From JABDMH01 sp965223165 (GTDB lineage Bacteria > Bacteroidota > Bacteroidia > Chitinophagales > Saprospiraceae), in NCBI GenBank assembly GCA_965223165.1, contig CBDCVQ010000020.1:248001-312000 (forward strand): a stretch of 64,000 nt of DNA, written 5' to 3'. The position numbers and the translations under genes are program-made. Positions 45,745 through 54,860 of this stretch are shown here, in pieces. The notes beneath the pieces were generated by a model that worked only from the letters and a program-made list of their open reading frames with translations, ran no database searches and had not been told where the DNA came from. Numbering within the stretch: the stretch's first letter is position 1; each line of letters opens with the position of its first letter.

Positions 45745-48144
45745 ATAATGTAGCAATATACCTGCATCCCTGAGCAGCCACAGCTTACAGGTGCATCGTA
45801 AAAGTCACTCCACATTTCATTGGATGGTCGTCAGTGATTTGACTCTCACATATCAGAGCTTTGGATAGAGAGGTCCGTGCAAATAAAACGTGATGAGATG
45901 ATCACATCATCTATAAAACGCTCAATCCACCAGTAAGGAGTCCCTTACGAATTCTAAGTTTCCTATTTTGAGATAATGGCAAATCGTATCGCGAGAGTTA
46001 CCGTTTGCCAGGCCATTCTATGGGTGACTGACAATTTGCTATAGGCGGTAAGGACATTCTTGATTTGAGTCATTCTCTTTGATTTCCCACTATATTGAAA
46101 CTATATCACATTGAAGTTGTTTGTCCAGCGACTCTAGCTCAGAATTGAAGCATTGAAGATCTTGCCCTCCAGAGGCCCTGAAGCGCAGGTCCGATTCTTC
46201 ATAACTAAATAATTAAATAAGATTAAGTCATCATAAAATCAAGGGTATAGGTCATAGTAATTATCATGTTGAGGGACCGCCCATAGCGCGCTTCCCCATT
46301 TCTTCATTTTCCATTATAATTATATCGATTAAGCTCATTCCGATGGCTTGCCTTTATCTAATACCTACGTTACTTAGATCAACTTGAAGTCCGTGACTGT
46401 TGAACTGTGTCAACAGGCAAAAAGGCAAAATATCATTCTTTATGGTCTCACTTCGATAGTGGCGGCCACTGGTACTAGAGTGAACCGTTTTCACATTTGC
46501 AGAATCGATGCGAGCCATAATTGTAAGTTTTTGAGACCTTTCTACATCTCCAACCGCCTCATATAGCCGTGCAAGCAATCGCTTCGAAATATGGTCAGAG
46601 TTGTCAAGAAAAACCGATCTCTCAGCGAAGAGAAGAAGGGAATCAACGGAAAATCTATTCTGACCAGCAGCAGCCAAGTAGTACCAAGGTCGATTGAGAC
46701 TCGGAAGTGTCTTAAGAGCTTCTTCTAGGATCGATATCGCACTGTCTACTCTGCCCTTTTCTATGAGAATGATAGCATACTTACAACTCTCTATGGCATC
46801 GAGCTGCTCACCACTGTCCCGAAAGTGACTTTCAGCAGAATTTAAGATTGATGCAAAGCGAACATGATCTTCGTCCTTCAGATCCATAAAGAATTCCGAA
46901 AAAAGTGCACTTGGCGACTTAATAATCCCCTTTGTCAAATTGTTGTCAGCCAAAATACCATCCCCAATGCATTGATAGTATAGGGCGAGGCTAAAATAGT
47001 ACACAGGAGGCATATCGGGCAGAGCCCCAAGTGTCTCAAAGTATTCGGCAGCCTCAGGCTGCAATCCAGCGAAATGATAATACCAGCCCAGATTATTAAT
47101 ATAAGATCTATCGCAATCATTGAGCTGATGCGCCTTCAATAAAGACAACTCAACATCCTTCTGTAATTCTATTCTGGTATTGCAGATAGTTTCTTTTGAG
47201 CACCTCCCATCCTCAACTATATTGGCCAGATGCGTCAAAGCCTTCAATGAAAAAATGGGAGAATTATGAAAGAGAAATGCATTTGCCTGATCCAACAGCG
47301 CATTGGTCTTTTTATCATCTGGAAATGACCTTGAGGCATTGGAAAAATGCACTCTGCTGTTTATCAAAACCAAGTAAAGCAGCATTAATCCTATCAAGCC
47401 CAAGCCTAACAAAAATTTCATGCTATAGCCTTTGCCTTTTAAAGCCGTTGAAGATTCCCTAAAATGTGAACACACATATCCTAGCAAAACAATGGATGAC
47501 AAATTGTATGGCAAAGATGTTGTCGTCATTTCTCGTAAAAGCATGGCCACTAGGCCAAACAGTAGAAGAAGATGAAGAACACTTGCTGACTTGCTCTTTG
47601 CCTTTCTTAGAAAACTCCAGAGTATTGACCTAGCGAGGATCAGGAGTAGGAACGAACCAATGAATCCACGTGCGAATAAGATAAGGACAAGTACATTCAT
47701 GGGCCTCTTTACTCCCCCATTCCCGTAGTGATATTGATAACTTTGCTCGAATGCGCCAGGGCCCCAACCGAGCAACGGTTTCTCTCCAATTAGAGTGAGA
47801 CTATTCTTCCATATATCAAATCTTCCAGCCACGCTGCGGATTTGGGATTCCACTGGCACGATTCCCAATGTTGCTATGACGGACCGCCTGAATAAAAAGG
47901 TTGTTGCAACTACTAGCATAAGAACTGTAAGAAACCCCACGCTGGAACCCACCAAGCGAAACCAACCACGCCTAAGACTCAATGCAACAAGAAAAGCAAA
48001 ATAAACAGCAAGCGACAAGGTGAACTAACCCCAATCCTTCAGACAGATAAATTTAAAAATAAGATCATCAACACCATAATTACATTTCTTTCTTTTTGCT
48101 TCTTTTTCTTTCTTTAGTTTCCACAATCTGATTGTTGATAACTT

Positions 48145-49011
48145 TTAGGCTGCTGGTTTTTTCTGTTGTTCTGACAGAGCCGACAGATAGACTTCTTGTG
48201 GATATCTATCATCAATGGCTGTGTGTCGTCTATTGCCATTGTAGTAGCTGATGTAGTCTTCAAGCCCTTGCTGTAGCTGCTGGACGGTGTGGTATGCGTA
48301 TATGTACACATGTTCATACTTTACACTGCGCCATAATCGCTCTATAAAGGCATTGTCTGTTGCTCGGCCCTTGCCATCCATGCTTAGCTTGGCTCCTGAT
48401 GCCATGACTGCCTCTGTGAAGACCGTGCTGGTAAATTGACTGCCTTGGTCGGTGTTTATGATCTTGGGGGCTCCATAGTCCTGTACCGCTTGGGTATACA
48501 CTTGCGCACACCACTGGGCGTCCATGGTGTTAGACAACGACCAGGTGAGCACCATCCTACTGTGCAAATCTATGATCGCTGTCAGATACATATATCCTCG
48601 TTGCATCGGAATGTAAGTGATGTCCATGGCCCAAACTTGATTAGACTTGGTTATGTCCAGGTCTCGCAATAGGTATGGGTAGACCTTATGGTCCTTGTGG
48701 CGCTTGGAGGTGTGTGGCCCTGGCAAGATGGACCGCAAACCCATGACTTTGTAATACAGCCGCTCTATCCGATTTTTACTCACCTTATAGCCCAGATCCT
48801 TGGTCAAGTAAGTGTGCATCCGACCTGCTCCTTTGAATGGGTACTTCAGGTAGTGTTCATCTATCAACCGCATCAGTCGCAAGTTCAATTCGTCTTCTCC
48901 CTTAGGCTCATAGTACAGACTGGATCTACACAGATTCAGAAGGATGCATTGCTGCACTATGCTCAACTCTATGTCCTTGTCTACCAGCTTTTTACGTTGT
49001 TCAACCGGCAT
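48145..49011 (-). CDS. IS3-family transposase OrfB (DDE integrase domain)
   Basis: A 288-residue protein with the rve integrase core. The catalytic triad is in VWAMDITYI (Asp), IINTDQGSQF (Asp) and DNAFIERLWRSVKYE (Glu), the usual D-D-35-E spacing for IS3 members. RRHTAIDDRYPQEVY near the C-terminus is the standard tail. An upstream HTH_21-like segment (LIDEHYLKYPFKGAGRMHTYL) is present. It lies in the -1 frame relative to orfA and is probably made mostly as a frameshift fusion. No stops or frame breaks, so the element could be active. Confidence 0.95.
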   Translation of the reverse strand: MPVEQRKKLVDKDIELSIVQQCILLNLCRSSLYYEPKGEDELNLRLMRLIDEHYLKYPFKGAGRMHTYLTKDLGYKVSKNRIERLYYKVMGLRSILPGPHTSKRHKDHKVYPYLLRDLDITKSNQVWAMDITYIPMQRGYMYLTAIIDLHSRMVLTWSLSNTMDAQWCAQVYTQAVQDYGAPKIINTDQGSQFTSTVFTEAVMASGAKLSMDGKGRATDNAFIERLWRSVKYEHVYIYAYHTVQQLQQGLEDYISYYNGNRRHTAIDDRYPQEVYLSALSEQQKKPAA

Positions 49012-49013
49012 GG

Positions 49014-49286
49014 CTAAAGCTTTTTTTTAAGAAATTCATTCTCTACCTTCAACTGCCCAATCACCTGTAGCAGCTTATCGCGCTCACTCTCTTGCTCGCT
49101 CTTGACCGACTTAACTCCCCCTTCAAATACCTGGCTGGCTCCTTCTAAAAAGTGCCGCTTCCATTTGGCTATCTGCTGTGGGTGTATCTTGTGTTTGTCT
49201 GCTAATTGCTGGGATGTCATGCCCTCCTTGAGGGCATCCAACACTACTCTTGTCTTAAATTCTGCGCTAAATCTTCTCCTTTTCAT
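49014..49286 (-). CDS. IS3-family OrfA (HTH_Tnp_1)
   Basis: A 90-residue protein beginning MKRRRFSAEFKTRVVLDALK, with the HTH SQQLADKHKIHPQQIAKWK and a C-terminal leucine-zipper-like helix. Its last codons include AAAAAAAAG just before the stop (ending FLKKKL), a classical A-AAA-AAG slippery heptamer for the -1 shift that produces the OrfAB transposase. OrfA alone is the DNA-binding regulator. Confidence 0.94.
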   Translation of the reverse strand: MKRRRFSAEFKTRVVLDALKEGMTSQQLADKHKIHPQQIAKWKRHFLEGASQVFEGGVKSVKSEQESERDKLLQVIGQLKVENEFLKKKL

Positions 49287-49853
49287 AACAGTAAAATTTC
49301 TATCTTAAAAGTTAACTAATCTTACTGTCTAATTTCTTGGGGATAGATCAAGGTACGAGCCCCGCGAGAAAGTAAGTATGATTGCAGAGATACCAAAACT
49401 TAAAGGTACAAGATAAATCAACGATCTCTTTACGTAAGAGAAATACAGTAATAAAGGCATGCCCAGCAAAACATTGCAAGTGATATCTGGAGATATCATT
49501 CGAAAGGCATTAATAAAATGCTTGAAGTTAATCAGACCCTGAAAGCCTAAGATATTTATGACCCCTGAAAGGAGAAACACTTTGAATATGAGTGCTATAG
49601 ACATGAACCCACAATAAAACACTATGAGATACATAATATATGTCATGATCTTCTTTGATCCGGCGAAGGCACAAGACAAGTAATACGTACTGAAGAACGT
49701 AAATACATAAAGTAGATGAGATGCGCCGCGCCACGTCAAGCCAAAATAGAATGTCCATCCGATCTCATAAATTAGATACAACAGCATAAACAGGTCCACC
49801 TGCCTAGGAACATTAAGGATCAGAAGTCTGCCTACTCCGTTCTTCATGGGCAA

Positions 49854-50235
49854 TTTGTCAACAATATGGAAGATTATTATCTACGATCAAAGGTTGCCAA
49901 ACTCTGACTATTTCGAGCTTCTCAAAGGACACAAAATGCCAACCCCGCCTTGAATTATGACAGGAAAACCGATTACTCGAACAAACTATTCAGAATTCCA
50001 TCGATGCTTAAACTAGCTGATAATCAACCTTGATATAAATATCAGCTCTACTTGATCTTGATTACAGCGTAGTAGTGAACACGTCCAAATCAAAATCCAT
50101 CTATACCGATCTATCATTCGAGATATCTTGCTGCTAAGTGCTCAAGAGAAAAGTTTCAAGTAGACTATACTATACTCGTCGTCGATCAAAACCAGACTTC
50201 GAAGAGAGCTATAACTGATCCGAGATCAAATTACT
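49854..50235. other. 382-bp gap with no recognised gene
   Basis: AT-rich, no convincing frame in either direction. It should contain the promoter of the split ligase gene and the end of the efflux-adaptor transcript. No clear terminator was seen. Confidence 0.5.
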
Positions 50236-50439
50236 TCAGAGCCATGAGGGTTTATAATCAAAGATCTGAAGTATACTTTCCTGATCCGACAAGTTGAGCA
50301 GGCGCTTACTACCATTGAGTTCACTTTCTCTCAATCTTCGCCTCAAAGTGGAGTAGCTGATCTTCAAGATGCAAGCAATTTCCTGCTTGGTTCTCGGCCT
50401 CCTCTCCAATTGCAAAACAGTAATATATCTTTTCTTCAT
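50236..50439 (-). CDS. Small HTH protein (paralogue of the one at 36681)
   Basis: A 67-residue protein (MKKRYITVLQLERRPRTKQE) with the same HTH core, RTKQEIACILKISYSTLRRRL, as the 36681 gene. It begins 6 bp after the efflux-adaptor gene, so it is the last gene of that transcript. Both copies thus follow efflux genes on the minus strand. Short stand-alone HTH proteins with this sequence may act as local regulators; nothing else about the function is visible. Confidence 0.7.
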   Translation of the reverse strand: MKKRYITVLQLERRPRTKQEIACILKISYSTLRRRLRESELNGSKRLLNLSDQESILQIFDYKPSWL

Positions 50440-50445
50440 CGATTA

Positions 50446-51537
50446 TTATTTAAGAATGACCACACCAGCATCATGGGATAGATTTAGACTTCCATCTGTA
50501 ATAACGAATTCCCCAATATCAAGGCCTTGTGAAACTGCTATTTCTTTATCATTCCGGTGGGAGATCGATATGTATTTCCATTTCGCAAGGTTGGTCATCG
50601 TATCAGCAACAAAAACTACTTCTCTATTACTTCGCTGAACCAGTGCCTCCTTGGGTACAATCAAGCGATCGCGAATCACCTGCTCTAATGTAACGTTGCA
50701 TTTCATGCCAAAAAACAATCCGGCTTTTCGGCCCCTTATCCGAGCTTTGACACAGATAAGTCCATGCTCATCAATGAGCGGATCAATCGTTGAGATCTGG
50801 GCGTGATAATCGCGATCTGGCATAGCGATGGGCTGCACCCGAACCTTTTGACCTCGTCTTACATTTGCAATGTCTTTTTCCAAGACAGTGAACGTAACCT
50901 CGAAGGTGCTTGGATTGATCAAAGTACAGAGAATGTGTCCCTGTACACCCTCATGAAATTTTTTCATCTTGACTCCTGCTACTAGGCCGGCAAATGGCGC
51001 CTCTAGACGGGTTTGGCGTATGAGGTATTCGGTCTGACGGATGTCATGCATGATGGCAGACCACCCACTGCTGATACGAAGAGTCCTCAGAACATCCGGA
51101 GCCACCGAATTTGTATCGTCAGCTTCACCCCCCTGCAAGATCAGCAGCTCCTGCAATTTGATCTCGGCTTCATCCAAAATGGCTCGATTCCGGCGAAGTT
51201 GCAACCATAGTTCCTCGATCTCCTGCCGACAAAGCAGATCGCCCTTCTTAACATGCAGTCCCTCGACGATAGGCAGCTCCTCAATGCGGCCGGCACTTCG
51301 TAATCTGACCTCGACCAACTCGTCCGCAGTGATTACGCCGGTCGTCAAGACTTGTATTGGGAAATCGCCCCCACGTACAGGCACGACATGTACGGGAATA
51401 CGAGTGTCGATTGCCAAAGTCGTGTCTTCTGGCTGCCCCGTACTTTCCTCATGACGGGGACTGGGAGCAGTGGAGTAGCAGGCAATAAAAGCCGCCGAAA
51501 GGAACAAAAGGAGATGGTATTTGGACTGCCAATACAC
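50446..51537 (-). CDS. RND efflux periplasmic adaptor (HlyD/MFP family) lipoprotein
   Basis: A 363-residue adaptor with a lipoprotein signal (SAAFIAC, Cys20). The lipoyl/barrel-sandwich halves are VRLRSAGRIEELPIVEGLHVKKGDLL (about 75-100) and LEAPFAGLVAGVKMKKFHEGVQG (about 185-207), around a short alpha-hairpin (EEIEELWLQLRRNRAILDEAEIKLQELL region). A beta-barrel and membrane-proximal domain follow, ending IVPKEALVQRSN and SLNLSHDAGVVILK. It links an inner-membrane RND pump to an outer-membrane channel. It is divergent from the RND gene at 51703 over a 165-bp shared control region; no TolC-type gene is in the window. Confidence 0.9.
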   Translation of the reverse strand: MYWQSKYHLLLFLSAAFIACYSTAPSPRHEESTGQPEDTTLAIDTRIPVHVVPVRGGDFPIQVLTTGVITADELVEVRLRSAGRIEELPIVEGLHVKKGDLLCRQEIEELWLQLRRNRAILDEAEIKLQELLILQGGEADDTNSVAPDVLRTLRISSGWSAIMHDIRQTEYLIRQTRLEAPFAGLVAGVKMKKFHEGVQGHILCTLINPSTFEVTFTVLEKDIANVRRGQKVRVQPIAMPDRDYHAQISTIDPLIDEHGLICVKARIRGRKAGLFFGMKCNVTLEQVIRDRLIVPKEALVQRSNREVVFVADTMTNLAKWKYISISHRNDKEIAVSQGLDIGEFVITDGSLNLSHDAGVVILK

Positions 51538-51702
51538 TAGGGTTTAGTCTTGCACTAAGCGATTTGTGACACCAATATGCAAAATTATTGGAAAAACATT
51601 GCGTCAACATATGTTTAACGATGAATATCACCCGGCTGACATGTCGATTTCCCACCTATTGTCCACTGCGTGCCGGGCACTCGTTTTTCTTAACTTGTCG
51701 TT

Positions 51703-54700
51703 GTGCAGCAACTGTTAGCCAGCATACAGCGCCACTCCTTTTCCATTCTGACGGGGTTTGCTCTCCTCTCCATCGTAGGTTTGGCTTTGGCTCCACGTTT
51801 GTCTCTGCAGTATCTTCCTCAGTACCGCCAACCTGGCTTTAGTATCCAGATCCAGTGGCCCGGTGCCAATCCGCGAATCATGGAGCAGGAAATAGTCACT
51901 CCCTTGGAGGCTTCCTTTGTGCTGGTACAGGGAATCGAAAGAATCTATTCCGTCTCTGAGCTGGGATCGGCTCGGATCACGCTGGATGCCAGTAGCGGTC
52001 AACAGCTGGACTACTTGCGCTTTGAGATTGCCTCGAAGATCCGTCAGATATTTCCCCGATTGCCCGAAGGGGCACAGTATCCGGTCATACATGACTTTGA
52101 TCCGGACCGGGAGATCCAGGACCGTCCCATTCTGACCTATTCGCTTAGTGGGCAGGCGGAGGTGCCGGCGATATTTAGGTATGCCCGGGAGTCGGTGTCT
52201 TCCCAGCTGAGCCTAATTTCCGGTATCAAAAGGATTAATACAGTCGGGGGGGAGGAAATGGAGTGGTTGCTGACCTTGGATGAGGACAGGATGCTGCGAT
52301 ACGGTCTGAGAGACCTGGACGTTATCCAAGGCATTCGGAGGGCTTTTGAAGATCAGGTCGTCGGTCTAAGCCGCTTGAGCTCCAGGCAATACAATGTTCG
52401 GTTGGACAATTTGTTGAAGGAATTGAACAAGGAGGATTGGAAAACGATACCTATAAAGGTAATAGAGGGCCAATTAGTCCGCTTGGGTGACCTGGGAAAA
52501 GTGACTCAGGCGAAGCAAATCTCCCGCCAGTACTACCGCATTAACGGTCAGAACAGTGTCAGACTATTGATATACCCTGAGGATCAGGTCAATCAACTGG
52601 CGTTGGCGGAAGAAATCAGAAGATCGATTCCGTCGTTGCAGACCACCTTACCCTCATCCTACCGGATGCATCTTGAAGACGATGCCACCGAATACCTACG
52701 CCAGGAATTGGACAGAATTTGGCACCGCACCCTGTTTAGTCTTGGCCTATTAATGGTTTTCTTATTCATAGCCTATCAAAATGTCCGGTACTTTCTCGTG
52801 GTAGCTCTGGCCTTATTGGTCAATCTGGCCTTGACGTCTATCTTCTATTATCTCTTTCAGGTGCAATTGCATTTATATGCATTGGCGGGAATCACCGTTT
52901 CCTTTGGCATTATTATCGACAATGCCATTGTAATGTCTCATCATCTGTATCGACAGGGCAATCTCAAAGTATTTTCAGCATTGCTGGCCTCCACGGTTAC
53001 CACTATTGCCTCTCTCCTCGTCATTTTTTTTCTACCCGAAAAATGGCAAGTAAACTTGTCTGACTTTGGCAAAGTATTGATGATCAACTTATTTGTCTCC
53101 CTGGTGGTGGCGCTACTGTTTATTCCTGCCTTGCTGAGTCGTCTTGATTTACGACTGTCTTCTCGCTCAGGGCATATCCGCCAGCGTTTTGAAAATCTGC
53201 TCTCAGCACAATACCGAAACCTCGTACGTTTCGTGGTGACCAAAAAGACCCCGATCACCGTCGGGCTGGTACTCTTGTTTGGTCTTCCCGTCTTTATGCT
53301 TCCGAATAAAACGAACGACTTGCCCTTATATGATCGTACCCTGGGCAACGAATGGTTTGTAGAACACATTCGACCCACCCTCAACAAAGTCTTGGGGGGC
53401 TCCCTTCGTCTCTTTGTATGGTATGTATATGAGGGGTCAACCTACCGAGAACCCGACGAAACTTTACTCTATGTCAGGGCATCCATGCCGCCCGGCAGCA
53501 CCATCGAACAAATGAACGATGTCTTCTTGCAAATCGAAAACTACCTTCGACAATTCCCCGTCGAAATAAAAAAATATAATTCCAACATCTTCAGTGGAGA
53601 TCACGGGCAGATGATCATCCATTTTAATGCTGGCCATGAGGTCATGTTTCCATACTTGCTAAAGAACCGACTGGTGGTATACTCCACCAATATGGGTGGC
53701 GTCACCTGGAGCATATATGGTGTGGGGCGAGGTTTTAGCAATGCCGGCGGTGGCAGTCCACCCCGTTTCAAAGTCTCCTTGTATGGATACAATGATGATG
53801 TGCTGCTGAATCAAGCACAACGACTGGCCAACCTGCTGCTGGAGCATCCTCGCATTCAGGAAGTCGATGTCGATGCCAATATCGATTGGTATCGCAAAGA
53901 TCGTTACACCTACGAAATGGAATTGGACTATCGGCAATTGGCAGAGCAGCAAATATCCGCTAGCCAGGTGCTCACCGCTATGCAGCCATACGATCAGCAG
54001 AATTATCCGGACTTTTATCTGCCGGGTCGTCAGGCGGTTCGGCTAGTTAGCAATGGTCAAAAGGGAAACGACCTGTGGAGGTGGAACAACAAAATCCATG
54101 AGGTCGATTCTCTGAAATTTCAATTCTCCACTTTTGGTGAGATACAAAAGCAGAAAATGGCCCAGGCCGTTCATAAAGAAAACCAGCAATACATCAGATC
54201 GATCGATTTCGAATATACTGGATCCCATCGCTTTGGCAGCAAATACCTGGACGAATGTCTTGTCCAGCTACGACAGGAAATGCCGATCGGTTATTCTGCT
54301 GAGCGAAAATCCTATGATTTTTTTGGAAAAGAGAGGAAAAAACAATACGGCCTGCTTCTACTTATTATCGGTCTCATCTTCTTCATTTGTTCGATCCAAT
54401 TTGAGTCCTTCAAGCAAGCCCTCACCATTGTCCTTCTTATCCCCCTTTCGTTTATTGGTATTTTTCTCGTGTTCTATTGGTTTGATGGTTCTTTCGATCA
54501 GGGGGGATACACTTCTTTTATCCTATTGAGTGGGTTAGTGGTCAATAGTCTCATCCTGATCATTAACGACTTTAACCACTTTCGCAAATCAGTGGTAGGG
54601 ATCAGCAAGTTAGATGCATATCTGAAGGCATTTCATCATAAATTTCTTCCAATTATGTTGACGATTGCGTCCACTGCCTTAGGTATGGTTCCATTCTTGA

Positions 54701-54828
54701 TGTATGGTAAGGAGGACGTATTTTGGTTTGCCCTGGCGTTGGGCACGATCGGCGGTCTGACCTTTTCGATCCTAATTATCACGTTTGTGATCCCGATCTT
54801 CCTATTAAAAAAATCGGATGTCACTTGA
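51703..54828 (+). CDS. RND efflux transporter, inner-membrane pump
   Basis: A 1041-residue AcrB-fold protein with a GTG start. First helix at about 12-35; pore domain with PGANPRIMEQEIVTPLEAS; helix 4 YALAGITVSFGIIIDNAIVM with the proton-relay Asp; second bundle FILLSGLVVNSLILIINDFN. The periplasmic loops include RASMPPGSTIEQM, common to Bacteroidota pumps. The partner adaptor is divergent just upstream. It is clearly related to, but not a close copy of, the RND protein at 37050. One adaptor serving two RND proteins, as in MdtABC-type pumps, would fit this arrangement. Confidence 0.92.
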   Translation: MQQLLASIQRHSFSILTGFALLSIVGLALAPRLSLQYLPQYRQPGFSIQIQWPGANPRIMEQEIVTPLEASFVLVQGIERIYSVSELGSARITLDASSGQQLDYLRFEIASKIRQIFPRLPEGAQYPVIHDFDPDREIQDRPILTYSLSGQAEVPAIFRYARESVSSQLSLISGIKRINTVGGEEMEWLLTLDEDRMLRYGLRDLDVIQGIRRAFEDQVVGLSRLSSRQYNVRLDNLLKELNKEDWKTIPIKVIEGQLVRLGDLGKVTQAKQISRQYYRINGQNSVRLLIYPEDQVNQLALAEEIRRSIPSLQTTLPSSYRMHLEDDATEYLRQELDRIWHRTLFSLGLLMVFLFIAYQNVRYFLVVALALLVNLALTSIFYYLFQVQLHLYALAGITVSFGIIIDNAIVMSHHLYRQGNLKVFSALLASTVTTIASLLVIFFLPEKWQVNLSDFGKVLMINLFVSLVVALLFIPALLSRLDLRLSSRSGHIRQRFENLLSAQYRNLVRFVVTKKTPITVGLVLLFGLPVFMLPNKTNDLPLYDRTLGNEWFVEHIRPTLNKVLGGSLRLFVWYVYEGSTYREPDETLLYVRASMPPGSTIEQMNDVFLQIENYLRQFPVEIKKYNSNIFSGDHGQMIIHFNAGHEVMFPYLLKNRLVVYSTNMGGVTWSIYGVGRGFSNAGGGSPPRFKVSLYGYNDDVLLNQAQRLANLLLEHPRIQEVDVDANIDWYRKDRYTYEMELDYRQLAEQQISASQVLTAMQPYDQQNYPDFYLPGRQAVRLVSNGQKGNDLWRWNNKIHEVDSLKFQFSTFGEIQKQKMAQAVHKENQQYIRSIDFEYTGSHRFGSKYLDECLVQLRQEMPIGYSAERKSYDFFGKERKKQYGLLLLIIGLIFFICSIQFESFKQALTIVLLIPLSFIGIFLVFYWFDGSFDQGGYTSFILLSGLVVNSLILIINDFNHFRKSVVGISKLDAYLKAFHHKFLPIMLTIASTALGMVPFLMYGKEDVFWFALALGTIGGLTFSILIITFVIPIFLLKKSDVT

Positions 54829-54860
54829 CTTATTCGGTCCCTAAGTTGTGATCTCAACCC

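Larger units (their letters stand above)
45351..46353. other. 1.0-kb AT-rich intergenic region
   Basis: No supported gene in either strand. It contains a probable hairpin terminator (45561-45585), a short tandem repeat (45690-45744) and, near 46128-46207, a tRNA-like stretch that does not fold properly. The part next to 45350 should hold the promoter of the peptide-propeller operon; I could not identify a clear Bacteroidota -33/-7 pair. The rest may be decayed DNA. Confidence 0.55.
48029..49342 (-). mobile_element. IS3-family insertion sequence, intact
   Basis: The element is 1314 bp, bounded by imperfect inverted termini: CCCCAATCCTTCAGACAG at 48029 and, on the other strand, CCCCAAGAAATTAGACAG ending at 49342. 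It encodes orfA and orfB in the -1 relation normal for IS3 elements. A target duplication of 3-5 bp is not evident at the exact ends (left flank CTAA, right flank ATAG), so either the ends are off by a base or two, or the flanks have changed. It interrupts the ligase-like gene. Confidence 0.88.
46354..49853 (-). pseudogene. O-antigen-ligase-like (Wzy_C) gene with C-terminal TPR region, split by an IS
   Basis: The N-terminal part (49343-49853, about 170 residues) holds around five membrane helices and stops at IILTFSRGSYLDL, the point where Wzy/WaaL-type ligases have SRGxxLGL. After the inserted IS3 element the protein resumes at about 48018 (LSLAVYFAFLVALSLRRG), with the large-loop motif AGRFDIWKNSL and KPLLGWGPGAFEQSY, more helices, and a periplasmic helical TPR-like region (about the last 300 residues). 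Together this is a standard ligase-TPR protein, about 730 residues. The insertion should abolish activity unless the fragments still assemble. The N-terminus looks short, so an earlier start may have been lost. Confidence 0.8.

Noticed and set aside
46128..46207. tRNA-like stretch (TAGCTCAG box, CTCCAGA anticodon-like loop, GGTCCGATTC T-loop-like box)
   Set aside because: The distance between the D-arm and anticodon arm is about nine bases too long, the acceptor ends do not pair, and the T-stem has mismatches. At most a decayed tRNA-Trp-like remnant; more likely chance.
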